Part shown: positions 58,079 to 58,469 of the stretch, piece by piece
How positions within the stretch are numbered: position 1 is the first letter of the stretch
Layout of the letters: each line of letters opens with the position of its first letter
NCBI GenBank assembly: GCA_020629375.1
Contig: JAHDDK010000021.1
Span: 1 to 58,469, forward strand
DNA: 58,469 nt
Direction of reading: 5' to 3'
Origin: Acidimicrobiales bacterium
GTDB lineage: Bacteria; Actinomycetota; Acidimicrobiia; Acidimicrobiales; SHLQ01
Translations under genes and position numbers: made by a program
The notes under the pieces: model-generated
Databases searched by the model: none
What the model was told of the DNA's origin: nothing
The model's input: the letters and a program-made list of their open reading frames with translations, nothing else

Positions 58079-58469
58079 TCAGCGGACGAGGTTGCCGAAA
58101 CGGTGGAGGGTTGTGGAGATTGCTTGTTCTCGGACGTAGTGGAGGAGTTCGACCCGTCCAGAACCGAGCACGGGTTGGGCTGTCAGGTGAATGGCGACTT
58201 CGGCGGCTACCTCGTGATCTTCAGCAATGGGCGTCTGTCCGACGATGCGCACACGTTCGATACCCGCCGCTCCGCATCGCCGAATGAAAGCCGCGAGAGT
58301 CTCACTCGATGCGGGTCGAACGAGCGTGACACCCGCGGTGTTGGCGGCCGCCTCGACGAGATACCGCTCCAGGTCGGTCGCATCCGAACCAAGCCACACG
58401 CCCACGGCGTCGAGTGGGCGGTAGCGGAAGACGTTCGATTCGCAGAACAGTCCGGTGGGGTCGTGCTCG
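58079..58469 (-). CDS. putA: C-terminus of a PutA-type proline/P5C dehydrogenase (5' end outside window)
   Basis: The frame is open to the right edge. The visible ~129 residues begin EHDPTGLFCESNVFRYRPLD and continue GVWLGSDATDLERYLVEAA. The stretch FCESNVFRYRPL matches the C-terminal segment of bifunctional PutA enzymes that follow the aldehyde dehydrogenase domain, and the rest (VRIVGQTPIAED, VELLHYVREQAIS) fits the terminal domain. PutA oxidises proline to glutamate. The assignment depends on a short region, so it is less firm than a full-length call. It is convergent with the kinase gene, 15 bp away. Confidence 0.65.
   Translation of the reverse strand, partial: EHDPTGLFCESNVFRYRPLDAVGVWLGSDATDLERYLVEAAANTAGVTLVRPASSETLAAFIRRCGAAGIERVRIVGQTPIAEDHEVAAEVAIHLTAQPVLGSGRVELLHYVREQAISTTLHRFGNLVR

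Overview
The window is high-GC, densely packed bacterial DNA from an actinobacterium. The evidence for that is mshA (mycothiol synthesis), a rex-hemA-hemC-hemD cluster, an F420-type luciferase-like oxidoreductase, a fused IspDF, GTG and TTG starts, and several leaderless start codons placed 5-8 nt after a TANNNT box. The mixture of genes suits a marine or freshwater Acidimicrobiia/Ilumatobacter-like lineage, but that is inference: no rRNA is present.

Layout. 1-830: the end of a membrane-anchored Rieske-fold protein that has lost its cluster ligands, then a gene-poor stretch with a hairpin. 831-3071: PcrA/UvrD helicase (minus). 3131-20682: the most unusual region, a seven-gene plus-strand cluster whose first five genes each overlap the next by 4 bp. 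It encodes four TasA/camelysin-like secreted proteins, two SipW-like (S26B, Ser/His) signal peptidases that are both fused to other things (one to a GGDEF-EAL c-di-GMP module, one to a LamG/DUF2341 surface protein), and a 2,906-residue beta-helix repeat protein. 20692-24611: two paralogous ECF sigma factor genes, each overlapping a gene for a single-pass membrane protein with Asp-box (beta-propeller-like) repeats. 24668-31912: oxidoreductase, HIT protein, hemDCA-rex, a CAP-domain protein, a SAM hydrolase with a coupled 29-residue membrane peptide, and a small HTH protein. 32052-38842: proC, YbjN-like protein, mshA, rlmB, an RTX protein, ispDF and a divergent Crp. 38839-46361: GNAT, ABC exporter-type permease and ATPase, radA, a phosphoribosyltransferase coupled to a third ECF sigma factor, and an SDR. 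46485-58469: tandem FAS1 protein, class III aminotransferase, two sulfotransferase-like proteins (one coupled to a BCAT-like enzyme), a DUF983 protein, a giant VWA protein with a coupled small protein, a small membrane protein, a uridine kinase-like protein, and the C-terminus of a PutA-type proline/P5C dehydrogenase.

How it may work together (inference): the 3.1-20.7 kb cluster looks like a self-contained cell-surface fibre or coat system. TasA-like subunits would be matured by dedicated S26B peptidases. One peptidase is on the same chain as c-di-GMP turnover domains, which could tie matrix maturation to the sessile/motile switch. The other is on the same chain as a large extracellular adhesin that carries its own SipW-type signal. 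The neighbouring sigma/propeller pairs are candidate surface sensors. The rest is housekeeping: haem synthesis under redox control, mycothiol, isoprenoids, proline metabolism and DNA repair, interspersed with secreted proteins (CAP, RTX, FAS1, VWA).
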